Source of the DNA: Reticulascus tulasneorum
Lineage: Eukaryota > Ascomycota > Sordariomycetes > Glomerellales > Reticulascaceae
Reading direction: 5' to 3'
Length of the DNA: 64,000 nt
NCBI GenBank assembly: GCA_001557505.1
Contig: LSAX01000011.1
Span: 930,001 to 994,000 of the forward strand
Of the stretch, positions 1 to 12,624 are shown in pieces (position 1 is the first letter of the stretch; the number at the start of each line of letters is the position of its first letter). The notes under the pieces were generated by a model, which saw only the letters and a list, made by a program, of their open reading frames with translations, made no database searches and was not told the DNA's origin. The position numbers and the translations under genes are program-made.

Positions 1-3000
1 ATTCCGATGACATGAGATTTTGGATGAGAACCGTCGCGTTCCCAGCCTGGAAACTCTCAATCACGGCAGAATCCGATTCTTCTCCGATTGTCTCGAGCAC
101 CGAGATCCGCGCATCTTCTAACTCGGCTTTGAGCTGCTTTTTTACTTCGTTGAATTGAACGAATACGAGGACTTTGTCGTTCTCGGTTGCTGGGTCATGG
201 AGAACCTTCTCAATCTCTTGCCGGATTTTGATGATTTTCGGGCTGGAGTCCAACATGGGAAGTGAGTTTTCGTTGATGTAGGAGATTCGTGAGAGTTTCT
301 CCATTGGCACAGCGGCGTCCGTCCCAATGCATCCGCAATCCGGGACTGGGCAAACTCCGTTCTTGCACACTTCCTGAAACTTTGTAAAACACTGGTAGTC
401 GAGCATGTGGCCACATGTTAGCATCAGACAGTATCCCAAGCCTCCCAAAACACCCTCGTTGTGGATATGGCCGTAGTTCATACAGCATGGGCATCTTATT
501 CCCACCCTGCGATGTGGTTCAGTTGGCTCTGCAACATGGCCAGGCGATGGACAATTCGTGCATATCGGGTTCCTGTTTGTGTCAACTTTGAGAGCCGACA
601 TTCCGCACTTTTCGCATGTTAGAGAGCAGCATGAAAGTAGTGCAATTATTTGACGTTGAAGGCGAAGCTCCTGGTAACATTCTTTCCACTCCCTTTGCGC
701 AGTTTCAATACTCTGAAGAAGAGCAACGAAGGCTTCCAAACCCACGTCAATTTGTGTAGACCGAGCAGCTATTGATTGGCCGTACTTTGGAAATGCTGCC
801 AAGAGTTTGACTCCGAACCTGTAGTCCTCTGCTGTCGTCTTTCCGTCCCGGTGTAACTCGACGCGTTTTTGTCTGCGGTCAAGCGTTTCGAAAGGCTTTG
901 GGTTCAAACCATAAGTCTTCAGGTAATGATCGACGGTTCGTTCATCAGAAAGGCCCATGGTGATGTCGTACCACTTGCCCAACAACTGACCACGGCCCAG
1001 CCCTCCGTTATTGTTAGACTCCATCCATTCATCAAATGGTATGAGAGAATCAGCGCCAATTCGGGCCACGTCCTTCTTGACATCTTCGTCGTCCACGTCG
1101 TCGTCTGCAAGACGCCACCAATCGAGGACATGGTGGGTACCATGCCCATTGTTCCACGAATGCCAATTTTCAAACTCCCAATCTTCATCTGGAATTTGGT
1201 CTCCGGCAACGTATCCAGGGCCAAGTACAATTTTGAGAAACTGGTACATGATTTCGGTGCCGCCGAAGCTGGCTGGCGACTGCAATTTGAAGGTGTCCAC
1301 AATTTCTCTGAAATGTGCAAGCATCGCGGATTGCTTCTGCGCTCGAGGGTGTTGCTTTCTCATATCCCGAAGAATTGGATCCTGAAGAAGGCGACCGGCT
1401 AGAAACATCGATTCATCGAAAAGGCTCTTGAAGGTCTTTGAAAGGGAACGTAAACGTTCTTCATAAAACAGGACCTGTTTCTCAAGGACCTCTCTCGTGT
1501 TATCGTCGTGCTCCAGCACCATTCCAATTGCCAACATTTGTCTCTTATAATCATTGAGGCTGACACTCGCCCGAAGGAGAAGTGATTTGACTGCTTGACT
1601 CCAAGCGGATCGTAGAGGCATGCTTGCCTTGGAACTCTGAGACTTCGCATTTGTCTCAGCTTCCACAAGCTTGCAAACAAGGCCCTGGAACTCGGCAGGA
1701 ACTCTCTGGACATCCCAATTTGATTTGTAAAGAAGTCGTTGAACCTGATTGTACGCTACAAACGAAATGGTGTCTTGCTTGCAAAAGATTACCACCTCCT
1801 TCACCTTGAACTTGGATAAGTCGATTGGGTTCTTCCGTATCCATTGGTGAATGAATGCACCGGCTTGATTATGTCTAGCTAGTGCGAAGTCGGTGGACTT
1901 TGTGTTGGCGAGGCCGCGTGAAAATTCGGAACTCGACAGGTCGCTCAAAGAGGGGCCTTTGGTGATGCTTGGGAAATAGTCTGGCACTGATGGCTCGGGT
2001 CTGGCGATATGAATGCCAACCAGTTTCGCCATTACACACACCTCTCCAAGATCGGCCATCGGCGGCGTCCCTGAAAGCACCCATTTTGAGCTCGCAATGC
2101 AATGATGGAAGAAGAGAGCAAGATGTGGATTGTCGTAGGAGAACTCATCCAAGACGACTCTTCTAAAACTGTAGAGTTGCAGCAGTTGGCCACCTCTAAA
2201 GATGCTGCGAATTTCCAGCGGATCCAACTGACAACCAGAGCCCAGTGGCGCAGCTCTTTCTGGCTTATGTATCTTATTGGGGCGTTTGGTTGCCTTCTTT
2301 GAATTGGCTCCCTCCTTCCTCGAGCTGGGGAGAACTCTCGCGGCCGTAGCGGCTGCCAAATTACTTTCATGCCTATCCTTTCTGGCCTGGACCACGTCCT
2401 TAAGGTTGGCATCGTCGGTCTGGAAAAGAGTATGATGAGATGCGAGCCCATCTAGTACGTCTCGGTACCAGTCGTTGAGGTCTCTTGGGTCGATCATATC
2501 ATGAACTCCAGGAACACCAGCAGCAACGCTAAGACGGTTTCGGTAAGCGGACTTGCGTAGGTCAAACAATGACGCGCTAGCAATGATGATATCGGCCTCC
2601 TCCATGACCTCAGGAGAAATTTTCTCAAACGAGGTGATCGTAAGGATATTGACGCCCTTAGGGTTATGTTGGACCAAGAACTTTTGTGCTTGTGCTTCCC
2701 ATTGGCCAACAATTTGCGGTGGAACAATTATGAGAGTCGCCTTCAAGTGCTTGTGCCCAGTCCCAGTCCACTCTAGTCGTTCTTCGTCTGAATGCTCTTG
2801 CGTCTGAGTCGCCATGGAGGAGTCTCGCTGGAAATCTATAAGCGCTAAAGTGACCACTGTCTTTCCAAAACCAACATCATGGGCAAGGACCCCTCCTCTG
2901 GCATAGTTCGGAACTGATGCGTAGCCAGTCAAGCGCATGTCGACTGCAGGGACGACTAGTTCTTCGAGTTCCTTTTCCATGAATTTCGGATTGTCCGGAT

Positions 3001-6000
3001 GATTGTCCTTCTCCACATTCCCTTTCTCTCTTCTTAACATCCACATGACTGAATTGAGCTGTTGCTCTGATAGCATTTGGCCAGTATATGCGAATGAAGG
3101 AGGCTGCTCGGCGTCGCTGGAACCCGATGTTGAAGTCACAGCATCTGAGAACGGCCTGAATCCGGAAGTGGGAGTGGGAATGTCTTGCAATTTTATATTG
3201 AACGTGAGCTCCATTTCCTTGTTGTTGCGTCGGTAACCTCCAATGCGATCATCTGCTGGTAGGTAGGACATTGCCTGATGCGCCAAGGTCGTGGGGTTAA
3301 CGAGGAAGCGCACGTACAGGTCAGAACACGCCGCATCTGAGATTTTCGAATCGGAATATAAAGACCCAGTCCGCCTCTCACCACCTTCATTGGCAAGCTG
3401 AACATCTAGTTGAAGGGCTGGTGGACGGTTATGCATCGCACGTTCGTACTTGCGGGCCTCCTCACAATCTTCAAAGCGTGATTCCACTTTACCATCCTCA
3501 TTTCGAAGTCGATGAACGGCTGGCAAGGTCGGAGCACACTTCTCGCAATGCTCGATACAGCCAATAGTTCTCATCTCTCCCTGCTGCAGAAACCTCGGAT
3601 CTCCGACAACCGGGCCAACAATTTTGATCTTGTTGAATGCGAATGACAGAGTGGATAGGAATCCATTATGGTCTTGCTTGGGTACTCTCATCCATCGTTC
3701 GCCGTTGCCATTCTTGATCGCACAAATTGCGAATGCATTCCCGCTTGTGCTGAAAACCTCGCGATACATCTGAGTGAGAAAAGGCAGGCTTCCAACGGGA
3801 AGACGCAGCTGCAAAAAGGGGGACGACATGCAGCGTTCGTCCGGGAAGCGCAACGTCTGAGCAACATGAAGACTCTCCACCGTTTTATTAGCAGGATGTA
3901 TAATTGAAAGCGGATTTTCCGTGGTGCAATAATTTCCGTCGTCATGTACAATTGTGGTCCAGTATCCTTGAGACGAGCAGTTGAGGTGCTCGATTCTTCC
4001 ATACCTCCCGCCCTTCGACTCGTGTCGAGGATGGTTATAATTCTCAGGAAAATTGCAAAGGGTTTCACGGTGTTCAGTCGAGTCGAGCTTCCTTGGATCT
4101 TCGACAATCGCCCACAAATCTTCGCTTCCCGCGGTCGTCGGAGCAGGGTTTCTCATGAGAAATGTAGCTGGCTCGCCCTTCTCATCCAATGAAACATACA
4201 AGGCATTGTGGGAAACTCCACACTTATCAGTGTAGATATAGTGGCCATTGATTTTCGCTCCTAGTACCTCCAGAAGCGTGCCTGGGACCTTCCAAATCCA
4301 GTCAGCAATCCTTACTCCCTGGAGAGCTATCTTGACACCGGAACGGGTCTCTTTCGTCTTGACAGATAACTTCAACGTCTTGCGAATGAACCACTGCCAA
4401 TCTTGTGAGCAAGGCAAGATAGACTTGGCGCTTGAATTCAAAACAGCTCGGATGAGGGGTTGTGTAGCTTCGTAGTCAATATCTCTAGCCAGATTCTTTG
4501 CGTGTTGGCAGTCTTCGTGCAGATACACCAGCCACGTGATGGAGCGTTCGCTGATGACGAGTTGAATATGAGCTTCCGACGACACGTAAGAGACCGTGAT
4601 GTTACTATTGATGCTGACACGGTCAAAGTAGTAGACCGAGTCAAAACAAGCAAGTGTTGCATCCCACAAACCTTGCACGTGGCTAGGCGGGAAGGTGTTG
4701 CTAAAACTGGCGAGTTTTAACTGCGGAAGATTTGAGGGACTGAGGAGGACATCGTCGTCACCATCCTTGTCGCCTCCTCGGAGACGAAACCGGCCAGGCA
4801 AGAGGCGTTTGAGTGCTCCTACGGTCTGGTGATAGGTCATGGAACCGCGTGGCATACCCTTGAACTCTTGAAGAAACTTGACGTCTACCTCGAACTTCTC
4901 AAACTTGTGGACTGGGTTCCCTTTACAAGCCCCGCATCGAACCTCCTGGCAGTCGACACATTTGAACAGCTCATCCTGGCGCTTCCCGCCATCTTTTCTG
5001 AATGCCTGGCAAGGGCAGTATTGTCTTCCCTTCAGGTACAACCTTCGTATGCAGTCTCCATCAACACCTTTGACGTCGAAATCTGCTGTCGAAAAGCTTC
5101 GATTCTCCTCCCATTCAGGAGGATCATAGTGTGCCTCATCTTCCAAGCTTTCTGACGAACCTAAAAGTCGACGTCGGATCATACTTGGAGGGTCAAGAGG
5201 CTTACATAGGCCTTGTTTCGCACGGCCAACCTGAGTCATCTGCTCTCTTTCAGCAATGATCGCAAACAGGATGGCCGCGCCGACGACGGTCGTCGTCATT
5301 GCGTTCCCTGCCATGTCTTGCAACTGAGCTTGCGTCTCTATCGAGGTATTTATTCGATCAATCGGAATGCCCTGGAGAGCGAGGGCTTCAATACCAAGTA
5401 TGGGTCGCCCTTGATAAGTGAGATATGGTATGCCGCTTGGGGTGATGCATCCGAGAACTCCAATTGTACCAGAGGTACGATCGACATTCTGTGACAAATC
5501 GATGATCATCATTTTGTGTGACATGTCGATATCTTTCTTTGCAATGTTCCTGAGGTATGAAATATCAAGCAGGTCTTGAACTCGGTGCCCTTTGCTCTGG
5601 ATCCACGCTTGCCAAGTGTCATCGCGAGGCCGCAGGCGACCCCGGGCATCCATTCCTGTGTAAGGGTTGCTATTTCCGAGATTATCTACTCGGCGAGCTT
5701 CTGCGTGTCGCAGCAAAGAAAGAGGTGCCTCAGATTCTCGAGACAAGTTTTGTGCGATGCTTTTCTCGCTCGCATACCTAGCCGCGATGATCCTGGGGTC
5801 AGATCTCGGGAGGAGGAACTGGCTAACCGAAGGACACTCATCGCGCCAATTGACCTCAGACATCAAGCTTGCCCAGGTCTGGACAATCTTGTCGGATTCT
5901 TCTTCGAATTGCGTGTGGTCAACGGCTATGAGATAGCCTCGATGTCGAACTTGAGGCACGAGAAACTCATTGCTGTTGATCCTGACAAATCTTGCTGCGT

Positions 6001-6873
6001 ACTGAACTTTGGGAAACCAGAAATTCTCTAGTGATTTCCACGGAGCGCCAATAACGTTCTCGATTATCACGATCATAGGGCGACTTTTCTTGATGTATTG
6101 TATCAGCGAAAAGAATGTTTTTGCGGATTCACCTTCTTCGGCAATATTTTCCCAGATGCTGTCAAGAAGACCATCAAAGTCGGGATCATGGACCGCTGGA
6201 TCACAAGGCTTGTGTCCTCTAGCTGCTTTGGTATATAGACCAGAGTTAGCCAGCAAGTCATTTTTGTTGCTAGCAAGGCGAGAAAAGTCGACACAGGAGG
6301 ACCCTGCCACGAGAATGTCGATATCAAGAGGAATATCAGCCAATGCACCGTGAGCGGTAGTCCTGGAGGGTCAGCAAATTCCTGATCATCTGGACTGGCA
6401 TGCACTTACGCCTGTGTGGCTGTTGGCTCTCCTATCTCTAGGACATTTCTGAAGATTTCGCCGCTTGGTCTTGCATTGCGTTCAATGAAAGCTTGTTTGA
6501 AGGCCTCTATTTCGCAGCTGAAGACATGCTCGAAGTCTATCGCATTATCCCCACGGGCCAAGCCAGCGTCCTGAAGCTCTCGTAGTGCCAGTATTGGTGC
6601 ATCGGTCCCCGAGCACATGGTCGCAATTCGGAACTGAACCCCACCACTAGCTACCACCCGATCAAGGCCCAAGGCCAGAGCTCGCTCAAGAAGCCTAGTG
6701 AATGAGTCTCGCGAAGATTGGACTTTGCCCCGCCGCAAGTTTGACATGTCGAAATCTGGCGGGGCTCCCCCTCTAGTCTTGTACTGGCGATCACTCTGTT
6801 CTACAGCGTCGTTAGGACTGTCGCCCATACTGAGGGGCCAAGCCTTCGCGGAAGCAACTGTCGCGTCAGCCAT
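1..6873 (-). CDS. DNMT5-like cytosine-5 DNA methyltransferase fused to RING and SNF2 helicase (C-terminus cut by window edge)
   Basis: Two exons, 6873-6410 and 6362-1, joined by a 47-base intron; the second exon stays open for over 6 kb and runs off the window, giving about 2,276 visible residues. The ATG at 6873 is the first in frame. A cytosine-5 methyltransferase domain fills residues ~80-530: motif I TMCSGTDAPI (~85), catalytic motif IV GSSCVDF (Cys ~178), motif VI ENV (~256), motif VIII QVRHR (~292), a QGIP element, and motif X GNA (~507). A Cys-rich segment follows near 604. The SNF2 ATPase has GFGKT at ~1319 and a DEFS box at ~1560. Before the helicase C lobe sit a C2C2 ribbon and a RING-like LTCGHML motif (~2138). 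This order matches fungal DNMT5, an ATP-dependent maintenance methyltransferase. Motif IV has Ser where most C5 enzymes have Pro before the Cys. No N-terminal chromodomain is obvious. Family assignment is firm; activity is inferred. Confidence 0.9.
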
Positions 6874-8818
6874 AGTGGGCCGTGGCGAGAATTTATCGAC
6901 GACCACGGATAGATTGGCCTGATAGGTGATGACCAAGAACGATAGTAAGGGGAGGTAGTATGGGGATATTGTTGGAAAGAACTTGCTGCCTCAAGAACAA
7001 AGAAAGCCAACTTCTTGCTAGAGCAGACTCGTTGATCGGTAGGACAGTGAATGATGAGCTGAAAGAAATCATCGACAATAATGGCGAGAAGGGATTAGCA
7101 CAGGCACTTTGCAAAATCGTGCCATACGATGTTGCTGCAGCAAGAATAATGCAAAAGTGACTGTGATGAGGTTTTGGTGGTGGATGTGTGGTAAGTTGGT
7201 CAGTTTGTTATGAGCAAGTGGGTGCTGTCGCCTCCGCGAGCCTGGGTGCACTCGCCATTGTTGGGTTAATGCGTCCTGGCAGGCCCTCGCAACCTCCGGC
7301 TTCATTTCATAGTTTATCACGCGATTCTTACCTTATAGGACCCACGTCTGAGTTTCGTGTTTGCCCATTGACAGGACTGCACTCCCTCCGGACCGGGCCG
7401 GGCCCGGAACACCACTTTCTCAGGCTGGATGATTTCCCGTGGCACGATGAACCAAACCGAAGCCCATTCGTGCAATTAACTCGCATGATGAGGGGCTCCG
7501 GGGTGATCGGACACCCACCGGACATAGCCCGAGCCGATCGACGTTGTTATGCACCATATCAAGGGCCGTCGGTAGTATGACAGGAATTATCCCCGTGCTT
7601 ACGGGATCTGGCTTGTGCTGATAAGTCGGGCTGGAGTACAAATAGATATAAGAGAATGGCTCAATAGAGCTGGACTGTATGAAATCTGATGCCAAATTTT
7701 GATAGCTTTGTCTGTTGCGAAACTTCGAGGGTTATGCAACAGCCATTGAATATTGCATCTTAACAGCACTTGCTACAGGTATATTATGAAGCCAAGCTTC
7801 AAACTGTGGGCAATCTTGCAAGGAAAAGGAAACAAAAAAAAATCTGAAGGCTATCACGACGTTGAGTGTTGCTGGTGTCTGCGTTGTTCTCATCAGGGGG
7901 TCGACCGTGCTTGACACGATGTCACAGCACTTGTACAGTCTGAACTTGCAAGGCAATGCTAGCACTGCTCATACTAAGGGTGATGGATCCTTGGTGGCAG
8001 ATTAGTCTTTGGGAGCGCATCGTCTTGTTCCATTAGCGGATGCGCAGTTTGAAAAAGCTATGAGGTGGCCATCGGCAGGAAAGCAACGCGGGGATATGTA
8101 GGTAGATGAGCTCTTTGCGACGGCTAGACACAAGAAAGACTCTCAAAGATGCCGTGGCAAACCTCAGCGCATATAAGACTATACTCAAATTCCTTAGGAC
8201 AAAGCCATGGACCAAGTTGAAGGAACTTACCCTTCGAGTACAAGGAGTCTTTCATGCTACCTACCACTTGAGACGGAGGAGGTGATCTCAGACCAGTACA
8301 GTGACAAGATGTCGGCTAGGCTTGAGTCGCGCTAATTTGTCAGCGGGAGACTTTGGTAGGGCGTGAAGCCAAGTGATTTGTCAGCAACTGATGATTAACG
8401 ATACGAGCTGAGCAGCATCAAACTCCGGCCTTGACGTGGTTGTGACCATTGAAGTTGTGAGCCTCGTGAAGGGATTGGTTGGCTCCTTGATTTTCCGGCC
8501 TTAAGCCGATCTTTTGCCGGGCACTTCCGGATTTGATGATCAAGGGTACCTTAGGTACAAAATGGGCCTGGGTTTCAGCTGCTCTGTGAATAACTTCAGC
8601 CCCATCGATACGAGAGCAGCTTGCCTTGTGAGTCACTGCTATCTAGCGCATAGTTGAGCTGCTGGATTTGTAGAAGTACATAAGCAACGCTCAAACCATA
8701 GCTTGAGAACGCCAACTCAGGCTCGAACAGGTGAATCTTGAACTCGAGGAGAGTGCTCTGTATTCCATTCCACGCTATCGTTCGTTTGAGCCGAGCTGGA
8801 GATAGCCCCAGACTCAAT
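6874..8818. other. intergenic, divergent promoter region
   Basis: No convincing gene on either strand. It separates the divergently transcribed methyltransferase (-) and 2H phosphoesterase (+), so it must hold both promoters. A GC palindrome (CCGGGCCCGG) lies near 7398. Short open frames here lack family similarity and credible starts. Confidence 0.6.
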
Positions 8819-10152
8819 ATGGGAACTGCATTGGAGTCGACCGATGCAAAGAACAAGCTGGAGGATCTGTCAGGTCTGGTGATTCGACCAGGACAGAACC
8901 CTTATGATGCCTTTATCCAGGCTTGCCATGATGATCCTGTAAAGTTACCCCAATCCTCAATCTACCTGCACGAGATTTTGGCTTTTAAAGATCTTTGATA
9001 AATCTTTTCTGCGGGAAGATGATCAACAGTGTGCTTTTTTCTGTGGCTGGGAGACTAACAAGCCAATTATAGGCTGAGATCCAGTCCCTTTACTCAGTCC
9101 ATCGGACGAAGAGGAATGAGCAGCAGAAGGACAAGTTCCTTTCTCCAGATTTCAAAGAACTGATCATTGATCCGTTCCTTCTAAGATTAGAAAACCCAGA
9201 GATTGAACCGGGTTTCAAAGATCCCCGGAATTGTCTGGTTCTCTGGGCAAGACCTCCGGATCATATTGTGAGGCTTTCGGCTCATTTGCAGGCCCTGCTA
9301 AAGAACGCAGCTCCAAGTACGTGAATCTTTCCTTTTAAAAATGCAATTGGGGAGTGGGAAGTCAAAGATCGGAATATAGAGCAGTCTCTGTCATCTATTT
9401 GCAATTTGGGAAGTAGGCAGGACGGTTCCATCGTCATAAAGCCTCGGTTGGCCATGTTCGGAAGGAACGCAACCAAGAATGTACTACGACCGGGATAAGG
9501 ATGGACTACCATTTGTTGTGACCCAAGCTAACACCTTTCTCTAGATATATGGCTTATGCCCCAGCATCGAATGCATATGACGGCCTTGGAAATCACGCAC
9601 TCGAAGACGCCGGACGAGATTGCCTCATTGGTCTCCACGATGCGATCCGCAATCCCATATCTTACTAGCTTCACATTCTCACACAGGTCGCGCCTGGTGA
9701 AGCCGATGATATCGTACGATCTCTCAGCTTTCGCAGTTTCGTTCCTCCCAGCCTCGGGCGAGAGGGTCTGTTCTCCACCTCCGGTACCTCCAGTACACGA
9801 CGCGGGTATTACTCAAGGCGATCAGTATACGTACCACCACCTTAGGAAGGATCTCTTCAATCTCTCTCAGTCGACTGGCGTTGAGATTGCCTCGAGGTAC
9901 CAGGTGCCGAGTGCCCACATCACCCTTGGTCGCTATCTTGGTGATGATGACCATGCAACCCCCGAGATGAGGCAGAGGTGGATACAGGCGATTGATGAAA
10001 TTAACAAGTGGCTAGAGACGGAAGTATGGGATAAGGACGATGGAGAGTTCATTGGTGAATGGGTTGTTGGTCAAGAAAGGGGGTTGGATGCTCGAAACGG
10101 TGCGCTCTGGTATGGGGGTGGAAGGACGATCAATCTCGGAGAAGGCTTCTGA
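8819..10152 (+). CDS. 2H phosphoesterase (RNA ligase/cyclic nucleotide phosphodiesterase fold)
   Basis: Three exons: 8819-8938, 9073-9316 and 9545-10152, giving 323 residues. Intron 1 (134 bases) has a GACTAAC branch site; intron 2 is 228 bases. The hallmark is two His-x-Thr motifs: HMT at residues ~132-134 and HIT at ~246-248, the paired catalytic signatures of the 2H phosphoesterase superfamily. That superfamily hydrolyses cyclic phosphates or 2'-5' bonds in nucleotides and RNA. The N-terminal half (residues 1-120) reads as the conserved extension seen in fungal members: a SGLV...NPY segment followed by a charged helical stretch. No signal peptide or membrane segment is seen, so it is probably cytosolic or nuclear. 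The substrate cannot be inferred. Exon 1's donor was chosen because it restores the frame into the helical segment; intron 2's acceptor is somewhat less certain. Confidence 0.75.
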
Positions 10153-10985
10153 TCCCCTCATAGAGTTAATTGTCGATGTCTTCATGTGAAGCTGTGCCAG
10201 CCTGTTAGGCCTTTTAAAGAGAAGGAAATTTTATACAGATACAATGCTTTTTTTTTGGGGTTTATTTTTAGTCTATTACCAGAAGTGCGCCAGATTGCTC
10301 TTCGGAAGATGTCGTACTCCTGTCCCAAAGTTCTCACTCTCAGTCTCTCTCCGAAGCCCAGGTTACATGAGGGACAAGAAAGCGTCGTATAATGCCTCCT
10401 GTTCACATCTGCTCTCTTGGTGCTTACTTGAGACCATGCCTTCGCCGAGTTGGGAGAGTTAGCCGCGGCTGTAGTTGCTGAACAAGTCCCACGCCCGTGA
10501 TCAATAGGTATGTATTGTGTCTTGTGAGTTGTCCGTGATAAGGCATTTCTGGGTTAAAGTTATCGATGATGAACGCCTTGGTGTCGTAGTCCTCGTTACT
10601 GGCGGCCCGCGGTTGAGTGTACCGCATCTCTTCATTCAGTGGTAAGGCCCAACCAAGACATAAGATGCGGGTGGTTCGTTCGATTGGCACCGCTGTTATG
10701 AAAAACCTCACTCCGAGTAGATGATGGATGTTTGAGTTCATTATGATTTAGATTCCAGATCTTTCCTTCCGGATGTGGATGACTGCATGCCATGAATATG
10801 ATGTCGTCACCGCGAGCCACTTTCAATCGTTGTCAAATCCATGGTTGTTGAATTCATGGCTAGCCAGTCAATGGATGGCTGCGTAATGGAGATTGTTAGG
10901 CATTCAATCCTAGTATCTACTTCGAATACTCGATGGCCTTCTGAAGAATATCTTATTAAGAATCCCAAGGCAGTCAATTATTGTC
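10153..10985. other. intergenic
   Basis: No gene recognised. It holds the 3' region of the 2H phosphoesterase and the promoter of the MFS gene. A T-rich/G-rich patch lies near 10243-10270. Confidence 0.55.
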
Positions 10986-12624
10986 ATGGTGAATCACAGC
11001 GATACAAATGACGTTGAATCGAATAACCATCAACTAGGCAGTGCCTCGTCCGATACTTCACTGCCTTTCAATGATGGCGACTTTTCGGAGTCGCCTACCT
11101 CTAGTCGGCAGATGGTGCGAAATGTGCAGCCGGACAACCCGTACTTGATATATGACAGATACAGTCGGTTCAAGAAGCTTGGGTTTACAACCACTATCGT
11201 CTTATGTTCCTTACTCGCGCCCATCTCGAGTACAATGATCATGTCCGCAACGCCAGAGGTTGCCTCCGAGTACGGAGTCACTGGAGTGACCGTTAACTTC
11301 AGCCATGCCTCGTTCAAGTTCATGATGGCGTTAGGACCGCTTGTCTGGGGTTCTTTGAGTCAGGTGTACGGAGAAGAGTCGTAAGTAGCCGCGTAATCAT
11401 ATCATGAACTGACTCCGGTTAACGATGAGATGCGTAGGTTATTCTGATCAACACAACATTCTTTTGCTTCTTCAGCATTGGTACGGCACTGGCCGGAGAC
11501 CTACGCTGTTACTGTGTGCTGCGTATACTCTGTGGACTTTCGGCCTCATCATTCATGGTTGTGGGATCAGCTTGCATGAGGTAAAGACACTTTCCCATGT
11601 CTCTAATCTACCTTCAATATCTGATTTCGATAGTGATACTCGTCGACCAACGGAGCGAGGCAGAGGAATCGCCTGGGTTCAAGCAGGTCAAGTCGTTGGC
11701 CCAGCCCTCGGCCCTTTTCTCGGAGGCGTCCTCGTCACGCACCATTGCTGGAGGGTCATTTTTTGGGTGCATGCAGGACTCGGTGGTCTAGCAGCGATTT
11801 CAGCTTTCTTCTTGTTGCCGGAAACCATCCACCGCAGAAAGATCGAGGAACTGAGGAAATGCCGAGGAAAAGCATGGGCCAGAGGTTTATGGAAGATGCT
11901 GAGCCCGATTCGCGTGTTCCGACTGTTCAAGTATCCAAACCTTGTCCTCGTTGCCGGCGCATCCTCCGCAGTGACCTGGAACATGTATAGCATGCTCAGC
12001 TCGATTCGATACATCTTGAACCCACGGTTTGGGCTGAAAAGTCCAACAGAAGCAGCCTTATTCTACCTAGCTCCTGGAGCCGGATATTCAGTGGGTTGTC
12101 TCATTGGCGGTCGATTTTCAGACCACATGGTCAAGAGATGGATGGAGAAGCGCAATGGCACACGGGTTCCCGAGGACCGGCTGCGCTCGGCCTGGTTTTC
12201 CCTCGGGTTTGTCATGCCGTCAAGCATGCTTGTTTATGGCTGGATTGTTCAGAAAAATGCCGGCGGAAACACGAAGGCTGCGATGGCTGTCACTTGCATC
12301 ACTTTGTTTCTGCAAGGCGTGGCTCAGATCATCTGCCTCTCATCGTTGAATACTTACTGCTTGGACTTCATGCAAGCCCGGTCAGCCGAGATCAGTGCAG
12401 GAAATTATTTGGCTCGATTCACGTCTGCCGCTATGGCCACTGTGGTTGTCCTGCCGCTGGAGAAAGACATTGGTGTCGGGTGGCTCTCGACTATCAGCAG
12501 CGTGTTATTGATTATTGGAGGCTGCTGTCTTGTTGGAAACATCAAGTATGGCCCGGGGTGGAGGAGCGACATTGATGAGACAGATATGGAGAAGGCGCTG
12601 GCAAAGGATGTCAATGATGCTTGA
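10986..12624 (+). CDS. MFS transporter, DHA1 drug:H+ antiporter type, with probable one-base frameshift in motif A
   Basis: Three exons are readable: 10986-11380, 11438-11580 and 11634-12624, with introns of 57 and 53 bases and clear splice signals. The product is a polytopic permease of about 510 residues. It has a cytosolic N-terminal tail of ~55 residues, the PTERGRGIAW loop, the GPALGPFLGG motif C, and a C-terminal half with the SAEISAGNY and ARFTSAA elements seen in fungal Dtr1/Qdr-like DHA1 antiporters. Exon 1 ends in motif A (GSLSQVYG, then GAAGAGTC), but its phase does not match exon 2, which reads VILIN in the family frame; one base appears missing between 11370 and 11380. An alternative donor at 11364 (GTGTAC) would restore the frame but delete the end of motif A. 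The gene may therefore be a recent pseudogene, contain an assembly error, or use the weak donor. The substrate is unknown. Confidence 0.75.

Noticed and set aside
11425..11633. Alternative frame MRCVGYSDQHN as the second exon of the MFS transporter
   Set aside because: It gives hydrophilic sequence unlike any permease, whereas the neighbouring frame reads a clear TM2-TM4 segment and splices in phase into exon 3.
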